Below are positions 1-6,545 of a stretch of 64,000 bases of DNA, in pieces. The notes beneath the pieces were generated by a model. The model made no database searches, was not told the DNA's origin, and saw only the letters and a list, made by a program, of their open reading frames with translations. A program made the translations under genes and the position numbers. Within the stretch, counting starts at the first letter, position 1. Each line of letters begins with the position of its first letter. Origin of the DNA: CAWEHU01 sp963808965 (lineage in GTDB: Bacteria > Pseudomonadota > Alphaproteobacteria > Acetobacterales > Acetobacteraceae); assembly GCA_963808965.1 (NCBI GenBank), contig CAWEHU010000026.1:62001-126000 (forward strand). The letters run 5' to 3'.

Positions 1-765
1 CAGATACATCGTGGCGGCTCCGAACCAGCGGGTCTCGAAGGTGATGCGCACCGGGATGCGCGGCGCGCCGGGGACCACTTGCGCCAGCCAGGCAGAGCCG
101 TGCTGAGGCCGGCGCAACTGATCCTGGTCGGCGTCGCGAACGAATCCAGCGAGCTGCCGGCCATCGAAATCGCAACGAAGCGCTCGGCCGCTGAACATGG
201 ATCGCCCCGTCGCGGGTAGGATCTCGTCGCCTACAGTATGGGCCGAGATTTCCGCAAGGCGGCGGCCATCGAAGGTCCTGACCTCGGCCTCGCAGCCACC
301 CGTGTCCTGCACGCGGCGCATCAGCAAGGCGAGCGCGCTCAAGGTATCGATCGAGTTCGCCTGGAGCTGCGGCGGAACCGGGTCACGCTCCTCGTCATTG
401 GGCGGAATCAGGGTGCGAATGAGTGGCTGGCCGCGATCGTAGTCGATCAGGGTGCGCCTTGGCTCTCCTCTCCAGAAACCGTCGCCGAAAAACCTCAGCG
501 GAGCTGGCCGCGATCCCTGCCATGCACCCTCGACGACGCTAAATTGGTGCCCGTGGAATAGCGCCCCGACCAAGCCGGTGGTGCGATAGCTCATCTGCAT
601 CTGGTAGTTCCATCGACCGAAGCCGAACCCGGCCTCAAGCTCGGCCACATCCAGCCCGTGCGCGTAGATTTCGTACTCGGCATGGAAGGTCGTGAGCGGA
701 TCGGCGCGCACCGCCGCCGTTCCAAGCAGAAGAAAAATGAGGACGACGGCGATGCTGCGGCCCAT
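1..765 (-). CDS. DUF3108 domain protein, exported (3' end beyond window)
   Basis: The frame is open from an ATG at 765 to the window edge (255 codons), so the C-terminus is missing. The first ~21 residues form a signal peptide (MGRSIAVVLIFLLLGTAAV, then RADP), so the product should be periplasmic. The mature part follows the DUF3108 pattern: an early FHAEYEIYAHGLDVAELEAG strand pair, a central DYDRGQP segment, and a late beta-rich stretch ending in RITFETRW. Family members are uncharacterised beta-rich envelope proteins. It lies 60 bases downstream of the COG4705 gene on the same strand. Function unknown; the family call is fairly firm. Confidence 0.7.
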   Translation of the reverse strand, partial: MGRSIAVVLIFLLLGTAAVRADPLTTFHAEYEIYAHGLDVAELEAGFGFGRWNYQMQMSYRTTGLVGALFHGHQFSVVEGAWQGSRPAPLRFFGDGFWRGEPRRTLIDYDRGQPLIRTLIPPNDEERDPVPPQLQANSIDTLSALALLMRRVQDTGGCEAEVRTFDGRRLAEISAHTVGDEILPATGRSMFSGRALRCDFDGRQLAGFVRDADQDQLRRPQHGSAWLAQVVPGAPRIPVRITFETRWFGAATMYL

Positions 766-825
766 GCCCGCATTGTTGTGATCCCGCACCATCTCCGCAA
801 GGGGGACCCGCGCGTCCTCCGGACA

Positions 826-1608
826 TCATTGTCGGGTGCTCGGGGCGTACCCCGCCCGGAGCTGCTTCGCCCTTTGAGGTGTGAGCAGGATGAAAGCAAC
901 GATAAAGGCCGCGAGAACTGCCGATGCGACAAAGCGGCTCAATGCGAGCCCGCCATGAGAAAGCGGCTTGTCGAGGAAATCGCCCACCGTGGCGCCCAGC
1001 GGACGTGTTAGGATGAACGCGGTCCAGAACAGCAGTGTATGCGAGATATTCGTGAAGAAATAGGCCGCCGCGACCAGCGTCAACCCACTGGCGAATACGA
1101 GCGCCCCGCCCTCATAGCCGAGCCCGGTCGTGTCGGCCATCCAATCGCCGAGCGCCGTGCCCAGGGTTTGGGAAAACAAGATCGTCACCCAATAGAACAT
1201 CTCGATTTTGCGTGATCTGATGGTGTCCACCGAAACGGAACCGGCCGACAGATACCAGGTGCCGAGTGATACGAGGAGGAGGGCGAACAGGATCGCCGAT
1301 CCACCGGTGTAGCCAATTCCGAGGGAGCGGTCCGCGAAGTCTGCCATGGTCGTCCCCGTGGTCGTGGTGGCGACAATGACTGCCCAATACAGGAAGGAGT
1401 GAAATCTCGTCACGGTAATCTGAATGGCGACGACGGCGATGAAAACACCGATGAAGATGACGCTAGAGATCGCGTATCCTAGATGGAGCGACATCGATAG
1501 GGAATCGCCGCCTGTCTCCCCCAGGGTGGTTGCGGCGATCTTCAGGATCCAGAAGATTAGCGTGACTTCGGGAACCTTGCTCAGGTCAGTTTGTTGGCGC
1601 CCAGGCAT
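826..1608 (-). CDS. COG4705-like multi-pass membrane protein
   Basis: About 260 residues, almost entirely hydrophobic, with roughly seven to eight membrane segments. A short motif recurs four times at the same place in successive helix pairs: TTLGETGGD, TTTGTTMADF, TLGTALGDW and LGATVGDF. This points to a four-fold internal repeat with a conserved acidic residue per unit. The pattern matches the uncharacterised COG4705 membrane-anchored family. ATG at 1608 is chosen because GGAGG lies about nine bases upstream; a TTG at 1629 would add seven residues. The repeated acidic residues in helices suggest transport, but no substrate can be named. Confidence 0.7.
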   Translation of the reverse strand: MPGRQQTDLSKVPEVTLIFWILKIAATTLGETGGDSLSMSLHLGYAISSVIFIGVFIAVVAIQITVTRFHSFLYWAVIVATTTTGTTMADFADRSLGIGYTGGSAILFALLLVSLGTWYLSAGSVSVDTIRSRKIEMFYWVTILFSQTLGTALGDWMADTTGLGYEGGALVFASGLTLVAAAYFFTNISHTLLFWTAFILTRPLGATVGDFLDKPLSHGGLALSRFVASAVLAAFIVAFILLTPQRAKQLRAGYAPSTRQ

Positions 1609-1804
1609 GCAGCCGTACCTCCGTTCCAAGGAGCCACAACGTCCCCTCTTCGCAGAGGTTGAGTTACATCCCAGTCAGGCTGCGTAGCTCGTGGGCAGAG
1701 CCGCTCTGGGTCGGAAGCGCAATCCAAACTGAGACACTATCGCGTGGCGCGCCTTGGCTTGACACCTTGAAGGGCGCCCGCCTATCACACGCGGCCTCGG
1801 CGAC

Positions 1805-1879
1805 GGGCGCGTAGCTCAGCGGGAGAGCATTCGCTTCACACGCGAAGGGTCACAGGTTCAATCCCTGTCGCGCCCACCA
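1805..1879 (+). tRNA. tRNA-Val (CAC)
   Basis: Complete 75-nt cloverleaf with the CCA end encoded. The acceptor stem GGGCGCG (1805-1811) pairs with CGCGCCC (1869-1875), followed by ACCA. The anticodon stem is TTCGC/GCGAA around loop TTCACAC, giving anticodon CAC. The T arm carries GGTTCAATCC. It stands alone between the COG4705 and YihY genes and reads opposite to both. Confidence 0.96.
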
Positions 1880-1897
1880 CTCCTGCACCGAAATAGC

Positions 1898-2887
1898 TCA
1901 GCGGCGACCCGGCTGTTCCGCCTTCAGGCGCGCGCGCAGATCCGCGATGTCAGGGTTGATCGATATAACCGGCGGGGGTTCTCCGGCGGGAGCGGCCGCC
2001 TGTGCCGGCTTCGGCTCGGGCGCATTCTCAGCTTTCCGGCTTGGGTCGAAGGCATGGCTGCCGTGGGTTTCGGCATAGGCCTTGGTGAACTCCGCCCCGA
2101 AGAGAAAAATCTGGGCCGAGTAGTAAATCCAGAGCAGTAACACGGCCAGCGCACCGGCGGCGCCATAACTGGAGGCGACAGAGCTGCTGCCGATATAGAG
2201 ACCGATCAGGAACTTGCCTATCGAGAACAGGAAAGACGTCGCGACCGCCCCGATTATCACGTCCTTCCAGTCGATGGTCTTATCGGGAAGCACCTTATAG
2301 ATCGCTCCGAACAGCACCGCGATGATCGCGAACGAGACGACCGCGCTGAGTATCTGGAGCAAGATCCGCCAGCCTGGGAAGAACCCGCTCATCCACGTGC
2401 CGACAGCCTGCAACCCGGCGCTGACCACGAGCGAAACCAGCAGCAGGAAGCCGAGCGCCATCACCAATCCGAGGCTCGCTACCCGCGCGCGCACCAGGCG
2501 AGAGACCGTGGAGGTCTTGGGCTCAGCTTTCCAGATCGCGTTGAGCGCGGCCTGCATTTCGGTGAACACGCCACTCGCGGTCACGATCAGCGTGATGATA
2601 CCGATCGCGGTCGCCACGAGGCCGCCCTTATGGCTACTCGCGCTACTGACCGCGGCCTGAACGGTCTGCGCGGCCTGCTCGCCCATCAATCCCCTGAGCT
2701 GTCCGACGATCGCCCCTTCGGCGGCTTCTTGCCCGAACACCAGGCCCGCAATGGCGATCACGATCACCAGGACCGGCGCGATGGAAAAGACGGTGTAATA
2801 CGCGATCGCCGCGCCTCGGGTCAGCGCGATATCGTCGATGAACCCGTAAACTGCGGTCTTGAGGAGGTTCCAGTATCTGCCCAGCAT
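1898..2887 (-). CDS. YihY/BrkB family inner membrane protein
   Basis: About 329 residues. The N-terminal part WNLLKTAVYGFIDD followed by AIAYYTVFSIAPVLVI is the signature of the YihY/virulence factor BrkB family, once misnamed ribonuclease BN. Six hydrophobic segments follow. The soluble C-terminus is rich in proline and alanine (EPKPAQAAAPAGEPPP) and probably cytoplasmic. ATG at 2887 fits the family start; a TTG at 2908 is the alternative. The cellular role of the family is unsettled. Just upstream on the same strand is the ROK kinase gene. Confidence 0.88.
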   Translation of the reverse strand: MLGRYWNLLKTAVYGFIDDIALTRGAAIAYYTVFSIAPVLVIVIAIAGLVFGQEAAEGAIVGQLRGLMGEQAAQTVQAAVSSASSHKGGLVATAIGIITLIVTASGVFTEMQAALNAIWKAEPKTSTVSRLVRARVASLGLVMALGFLLLVSLVVSAGLQAVGTWMSGFFPGWRILLQILSAVVSFAIIAVLFGAIYKVLPDKTIDWKDVIIGAVATSFLFSIGKFLIGLYIGSSSVASSYGAAGALAVLLLWIYYSAQIFLFGAEFTKAYAETHGSHAFDPSRKAENAPEPKPAQAAAPAGEPPPVISINPDIADLRARLKAEQPGRR

Positions 2888-2932
2888 GGCTCGCGAACGT
2901 CCCCGCAACCTTGGGGTTGCCCAGGAGCAACG

Positions 2933-3688
2933 TCAGAAATACGTCTCGTCCATCTGCTCGTCCCAGAGCCGGACGCCGCCCGTGATGCCCGCGGCATTCG
3001 GCACAACCCGCACGTTCCCCGGCAGGTCGATGCCGATGTGCTTGGCGTTGCCGCCGCCGATATAGAGCGTGTCGTAGTCGATGAGGGTGACGAGGAAGCC
3101 TATCGCCCGATGCACGCGCTTGTTCCACTTCTTCTTGCCGACCTGTTGTAGAGCGGCCGTGCCGAGATACTGGTCGTAGGTCTTGCCCTTGCGGACGGGG
3201 TGTTGCCCGAGTTCCAGGTGTGGTGAGAGACGGCCGCTATGGAACAGCGCGAAGCCGAACCCGGTGCCGAGGGTCACGACGCATTCGAGCCCTTGCCGGG
3301 AAATGACGCCTAGTCCCTGCACGCTGGCATCATTGAGGACCCGGACGGGCTTGCCGAACCGCTCCGACAATCGCTCGGCCAGCGGAAAATCCCGCCATTC
3401 GGAGGTCCCGAGATTCGGCGCTGTCAGCACGCTACCGCGGCGGACCACCCCAGGAAACCCGACGGAGACCCGGTCGAATTCCCCGAGCGGCCGGACCATT
3501 TCCACGAGCGCGTCTACCGCGGCTTTCGGATCGTTATGGGGCGTATCAACGCGTACCGGTTCACCACCCATTTTTCCGGATGCGTCAAGGACGCTGGCTT
3601 TCAGCCTCGTCCCGCCGATATCGATCGCAAGGGTTCGCGGACCTTCCGCTTCTTGCTGGTCCATGCTGCCGGCCGCCGCGACGTCCAT
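2933..3688 (-). CDS. ROK-family sugar kinase, polyphosphate glucokinase-like
   Basis: 251 residues. The N-terminal phosphate-binding motif LAIDIGGTRLKASVLD, the mid-protein VSVGFPGVV and the LGTGFGFALF motif match polyphosphate/ATP glucokinases (PPGK type) of the ROK superfamily. Such enzymes phosphorylate glucose using inorganic polyphosphate. The length suits PPGK (about 250) and not longer ROK repressors, and no DNA-binding domain precedes the kinase fold. The C-terminal LYIGGGNAKHI matches the second nucleotide-binding motif. Whether polyphosphate or ATP is the donor cannot be told from sequence. It sits 45 bases upstream of the yihY start. Confidence 0.8.
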   Translation of the reverse strand: MDVAAAGSMDQQEAEGPRTLAIDIGGTRLKASVLDASGKMGGEPVRVDTPHNDPKAAVDALVEMVRPLGEFDRVSVGFPGVVRRGSVLTAPNLGTSEWRDFPLAERLSERFGKPVRVLNDASVQGLGVISRQGLECVVTLGTGFGFALFHSGRLSPHLELGQHPVRKGKTYDQYLGTAALQQVGKKKWNKRVHRAIGFLVTLIDYDTLYIGGGNAKHIGIDLPGNVRVVPNAAGITGGVRLWDEQMDETYF

Positions 3689-3718
3689 CGAACCCCCCCT
3701 GATCCCGTCTCGACCTTT

Positions 3719-3874
3719 TTAGAAATCGACGCAGCGCCCGTTGCGCTCCCAGTCGCCGTAGCGGGTCGGCTCCGGTCCCTTAGGCCCACCGATTTCCTTC
3801 GGCAGAGCCGGACCGGGCGTCTTGGACGCCGGCGTTTGCTGGCCCTCCGCCTCGCTCTCGGCCTCTTGGGTCAT
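3719..3874 (-). CDS. DUF1674 protein (succinate dehydrogenase assembly factor 4 family)
   Basis: A 51-residue protein. The C-terminal half EIGGPKGPEPTRYGDWERNG ending in CVDF is the diagnostic DUF1674/SDHAF4 signature. In eukaryotes this family binds flavinylated SdhA and helps assemble succinate dehydrogenase; the bacterial role is inferred by homology. A good ribosome site (GAGGAGAG) stands just ahead of the ATG at 3874, so the short form is preferred over a longer open frame reaching 4108. Its stop lies 30 bases before the ROK kinase gene on the same strand. Confidence 0.85.
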   Translation of the reverse strand: MTQEAESEAEGQQTPASKTPGPALPKEIGGPKGPEPTRYGDWERNGRCVDF

Positions 3875-3971
3875 CACAGTTCTCTCCTCGTCACTGTGAA
3901 ATAGGCCCGTATGCGGTCCGGGGCAACCGAGGCGGATTGCGCGAGAAGCCCGGGACTCGGAAGATCCAGCC

Positions 3972-4634
3972 ATGCAAGCTGCCCTGAACGCTTTCCTCTT
4001 GGGTTTTCCGACCCTGCTCTCGATCGTCAATCCGATGAGTGCCGCCTTCACGTTCCGCGCCGTTACCGCGGATCGCAGCCGGAGGGAGCGCCGTGTGCTG
4101 GCGCGCAAGGTCGCGTTCTTCTCCTTCGTGGTGATGATCGTCGCGCTATGGGCCGGCTCCTACATCCTCGCCTTCTTCGGCGTCACCCTGGCCGCGCTAC
4201 GGGTCGCCGGGGGAGTGATCGTGGCGCTTTCCGGGTGGGAGCGCCTCAATGCGCCCGAGCGCCGCGAGGCTCTCAAACAGGCTCAGGCCGCGCCCGCCGA
4301 AGGTGCGGAGGATGTTGCGTTCTACCCGCTCACTCTCCCCTTCACGACCGGGCCAGGCACCATTGCGGTGGCGGTGGCCTTGGGGGCGGGCACCCGCCCC
4401 CTGCGGTCCGGAGCGGTGTGGTTTTACCTGGGGATGAGCGCGGCCGCTCTCGCTGTGGCGGTGCTCATTTGGGCGTCATTCGGTTTCGCCGATACCGTCG
4501 CGAGCCGTCTCGGACCCTCAGGCAGCCGGATCGTGACGCGCCTATTCGCCTTCCTGCTGATGTGCATCGGCGTGCAGATCCTGATTACCGGGATGGAAGA
4601 TGTGCTCGGTCCGTTGCTGACGCACGGGAGTTAG
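3972..4634 (+). CDS. MarC family integral membrane protein
   Basis: 220 residues with six predicted membrane helices. Family landmarks are IVNPMSAAFTF near residue 18, the central FYPLTLPFTTGPGTIAVAVA and the closing LLMCIGVQILITGMED. The MarC/UPF0056 family was once linked to multiple antibiotic resistance, but that role was withdrawn and the function is unknown. A decayed copy of its last ~100 bases is found 1.4 kb downstream (5985-6083), implying a local duplication. It is divergent from the DUF1674 gene and convergent with the regulator that follows. Confidence 0.9.
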   Translation: MQAALNAFLLGFPTLLSIVNPMSAAFTFRAVTADRSRRERRVLARKVAFFSFVVMIVALWAGSYILAFFGVTLAALRVAGGVIVALSGWERLNAPERREALKQAQAAPAEGAEDVAFYPLTLPFTTGPGTIAVAVALGAGTRPLRSGAVWFYLGMSAAALAVAVLIWASFGFADTVASRLGPSGSRIVTRLFAFLLMCIGVQILITGMEDVLGPLLTHGS

Positions 4635-4691
4635 AACCTACCTCCCCGTTAGCACGAGATCTGCGCTCCCAGCAGCTCCAGGGTGATCCAG

Positions 4692-5129
4692 TTACTGGTT
4701 GAGCAGCAGCCTTTCCACTTCGTCGCGCAGCCGCGGCATCTCGCGACTGTAGAAATCAATCAGCTTCTTGGTGGGAGCAAGCAAATTTGCCCGCTTGTGC
4801 GCGGGATCGGGCAGGAGCAACACCAAGCCCAACTGCACGAGCAATTCCACTTCGCTGCGGATCGACGGCCCGGTGGCATAAGGAGCGCATAGCCGCACAT
4901 AGGAGCTGAGCCGAAGGATCTGTCCTTTGGCGAATGCCAGGACAACAAGGCGAATGATCTCGTCGCGCGCGGCGCTGCGCCGGAGCGTGCGGCCGAACAG
5001 CTTGCGCATTATGCGTTCACGATCGTTCGTGAATTCCCGAAGGAGAGCGATATCCCGCGCGACCTCCGGGTCCAGGCTGCCCCACTCCGCCGTAGTGGCA
5101 CCTTCCTCAGCGGAGGAGAGAATGGCCAT
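4692..5129 (-). CDS. Predicted winged-helix transcriptional regulator
   Basis: 145 residues, no membrane segment. The C-terminal half (SEVELLVQLGLVLLLPDP, then APTKKLIDFYSREMP and RDEVERLL) resembles a winged-helix fold with a terminal dimerisation helix, as in MarR-like regulators of alphaproteobacteria. I cannot name a family with certainty. It is transcribed divergently from the PEP-CTERM gene with a 100-base gap that holds a perfect inverted repeat (5184-5204). It may therefore control that gene and itself. Confidence 0.55.
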   Translation of the reverse strand: MAILSSAEEGATTAEWGSLDPEVARDIALLREFTNDRERIMRKLFGRTLRRSAARDEIIRLVVLAFAKGQILRLSSYVRLCAPYATGPSIRSEVELLVQLGLVLLLPDPAHKRANLLAPTKKLIDFYSREMPRLRDEVERLLLNQ

Positions 5130-5183
5130 TTTGATCGCCTTTCAACCAAAGATTGTCAAAAGGTTTTCCAAGACTTTGGTGCA

Positions 5184-5204
5184 GACGAATGCTCCTCATT
5201 CGTC
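5184..5204. promoter_or_regulatory. Perfect inverted repeat in a divergent promoter region (candidate operator)
   Basis: GACGAATG-CTCCT-CATTCGTC: two 8-base arms with no mismatch around a 5-base centre. It lies in the 100-base gap between the divergent regulator (start 5129) and the PEP-CTERM gene (start 5230), 25 bases from the latter. Its position fits a dimeric regulator site. Binding by the adjacent regulator is inference. Confidence 0.5.
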
Positions 5205-5229
5205 GGACCCCAATCTGACGGAGATCGTG

Positions 5230-5946
5230 ATGACCCAAAAGCTCAATCTCTCGTGCCTTACGGCTGTCGTCGGGATCATGGGGTTTGCGAGCCAATCGGC
5301 ACAGGCGACACCTAGCTACTACGAGGCGATCCTAGATCCGATCAACCCCGGCTCAAACGTCCATGCCACCTTCTTCCTGACGCTCGACGGCAATATGTTG
5401 ACGGTGCAGGAACACGCCACCGGCCTTGAACCGGGCCAGGTGCATTTGCAGCACATCCACGGGCTGCTGGGCGCAGATGCACCGAGAACCACGCCAGTTT
5501 CCGCCAGCAACTTCGCCGCGCTCGATGTGGATCACAACGGCTACGTCGATTTGGCCGAAGGCCTACCGTCCTACGGGCCGATTCTGCTCAATCTCACGAA
5601 CACGCCGGGCGGCATGGATTTCCCGCTCGCGCCCGCGAACGGCGTGCTCGACTACGCGCAGACATTCGACCTGTCCCAGCCCGGTATGCTTAATAACGGA
5701 ATCGCCGAGACCGACCTATTGCCCCTGACGAACCGGGAAATCGTCATCCACGGCGAAAGCGTACCAGCAGGCGTTGTCGGAGCAGATCCTGGCAGCGAAC
5801 TGAACGGCGTCGCCGGGTATAAAGCTGCGCTGCCCGTGGCCGACGGCAAGATCTTTGCGATCGCTAGTCCGGTGCCAGAGCCCGCCTCCCTCGCGCTTCT
5901 TGGCACTGCGATCGCTGGGATCGCCGCGTTCTGCCGCCGGAGATAG
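5230..5946 (+). CDS. PEP-CTERM sorted secreted protein with CHRD-like domain and EF-hand
   Basis: 238 residues. The signal peptide is MTQKLNLSCLTAVVGIMG followed by FASQSAQA. The C-terminus carries a complete PEP-CTERM signal: VPEPASLALL, a hydrophobic stretch, then CRRR. Exosortase systems use this tail to anchor or release proteins at the surface. Residues ~35-80 (VQEHATGLEPG then HLQHIHG) look like a CHRD domain. A single EF-hand loop DVDHNGYVDLAE follows, with Asp-Asp-Asn-Glu ligands, suggesting calcium binding. ATG at 5230 is set by the ACGGAG site upstream; longer upstream frames lack a signal peptide. No exosortase gene is in the window. Confidence 0.85.
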   Translation: MTQKLNLSCLTAVVGIMGFASQSAQATPSYYEAILDPINPGSNVHATFFLTLDGNMLTVQEHATGLEPGQVHLQHIHGLLGADAPRTTPVSASNFAALDVDHNGYVDLAEGLPSYGPILLNLTNTPGGMDFPLAPANGVLDYAQTFDLSQPGMLNNGIAETDLLPLTNREIVIHGESVPAGVVGADPGSELNGVAGYKAALPVADGKIFAIASPVPEPASLALLGTAIAGIAAFCRRR

Positions 5947-5984
5947 GCTTCGATAGAGGCTGAGGGAAACTACTGGAGCCTTTC

Positions 5985-6083
5985 CGGCATCCCGATCGTC
6001 ACGCGCGTCTGTTCGCCTTCTGCTGATGTGCATCGGCGTGCAGATCCTGATTACGGGGTGGGATGTACTCGGTCCGTTGCTGG
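5985..6083 (+). pseudogene. Decayed duplicate of the marC 3' end
   Basis: This stretch repeats the last ~100 bases of marC (4521-4619). Both share TGCTGATGTGCATCGGCGTG and CAGATCCTGATTAC, then a diverged GGGATG.. segment and CTCGGTCCGTTGCTG. Small deletions break the frame, so it is not translated as MarC. It sits right after the PEP-CTERM gene. The regulator and PEP-CTERM gene are therefore bracketed by marC sequence on both sides, as after a tandem duplication or an insertion beside marC. Confidence 0.75.
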
Positions 6084-6128
6084 CCCGAGGTACGTCAATC
6101 CGAACGACGAGGTCGCTGGCAATCCGGA

Positions 6129-6470
6129 CTACGCCGCTGGTGGCAGCTCCAGATGCTGCTCGATACGCCGAACGCGCTCTTCGAGCTCGCTAATGAGGAT
6201 GCCGTGACCGAGCACGGACGAATGATAGGCGGTGACGGCTTGGCGCAGGCCCGCGATATCGGCCCGGACTTCCTTGAAGCCGCGGTTCACGGTCTCGAAC
6301 TGCCGGTTCACGGTCTCGAACTGCCGGTTCACGGTCTCGAACTGCCGGTCAACGCCTTCCAATCGCCGGTCCAGGCTCTCAAACCGGCTGTCATGGCCGC
6401 GCACTGTCTCGGCCACCTGCAACAGCAGCTGGTAGACAGCTCCGATGTCGCCGCCGTTGCCTTGACTCAT
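6129..6470 (-). CDS. Small coiled-coil protein with heptad repeats
   Basis: 113 residues, soluble, no signal. The middle is a coiled coil built of near-identical heptads RQFETVN repeated three times in tandem, flanked by related units (RRLEGVD, RGFKEVR). The DNA is a 21-base unit repeated exactly. A second helical segment ends in SELEERVRRIEQHLE. Similar coiled-coil proteins accompany many proteobacterial genes, but no function is established. It is probably an oligomer or a scaffold. Repeat number is likely to vary between strains. Confidence 0.6.
   Translation of the reverse strand: MSQGNGGDIGAVYQLLLQVAETVRGHDSRFESLDRRLEGVDRQFETVNRQFETVNRQFETVNRGFKEVRADIAGLRQAVTAYHSSVLGHGILISELEERVRRIEQHLELPPAA
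6283..6345. repeat. Perfect 21-bp tandem repeat x3 (inside coiled-coil gene)
   Basis: Three consecutive identical copies at 6283-6303, 6304-6324 and 6325-6345 of a 21-base unit beginning CGGTTCACGGTCTCG. A diverged copy follows on each side. The unit length is a multiple of three, so it encodes one heptad and can expand or contract without breaking the frame. Confidence 0.95.
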
Positions 6471-6545
6471 GAGCCTATATAGGAGGAGGCGAAGCGCCCC
6501 GGCAACCGGGGACGGGCCGGGCAGCAGCGCCGGCCCGTTTTGCGG

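Noticed and set aside
5230..5946. Local exosortase for the PEP-CTERM protein
   Set aside because: No multi-pass protein with an exosortase pattern was found anywhere in the window.
6283..6345. Possible CRISPR array
   Set aside because: The 21-base units are directly adjacent without spacers and encode protein heptads.
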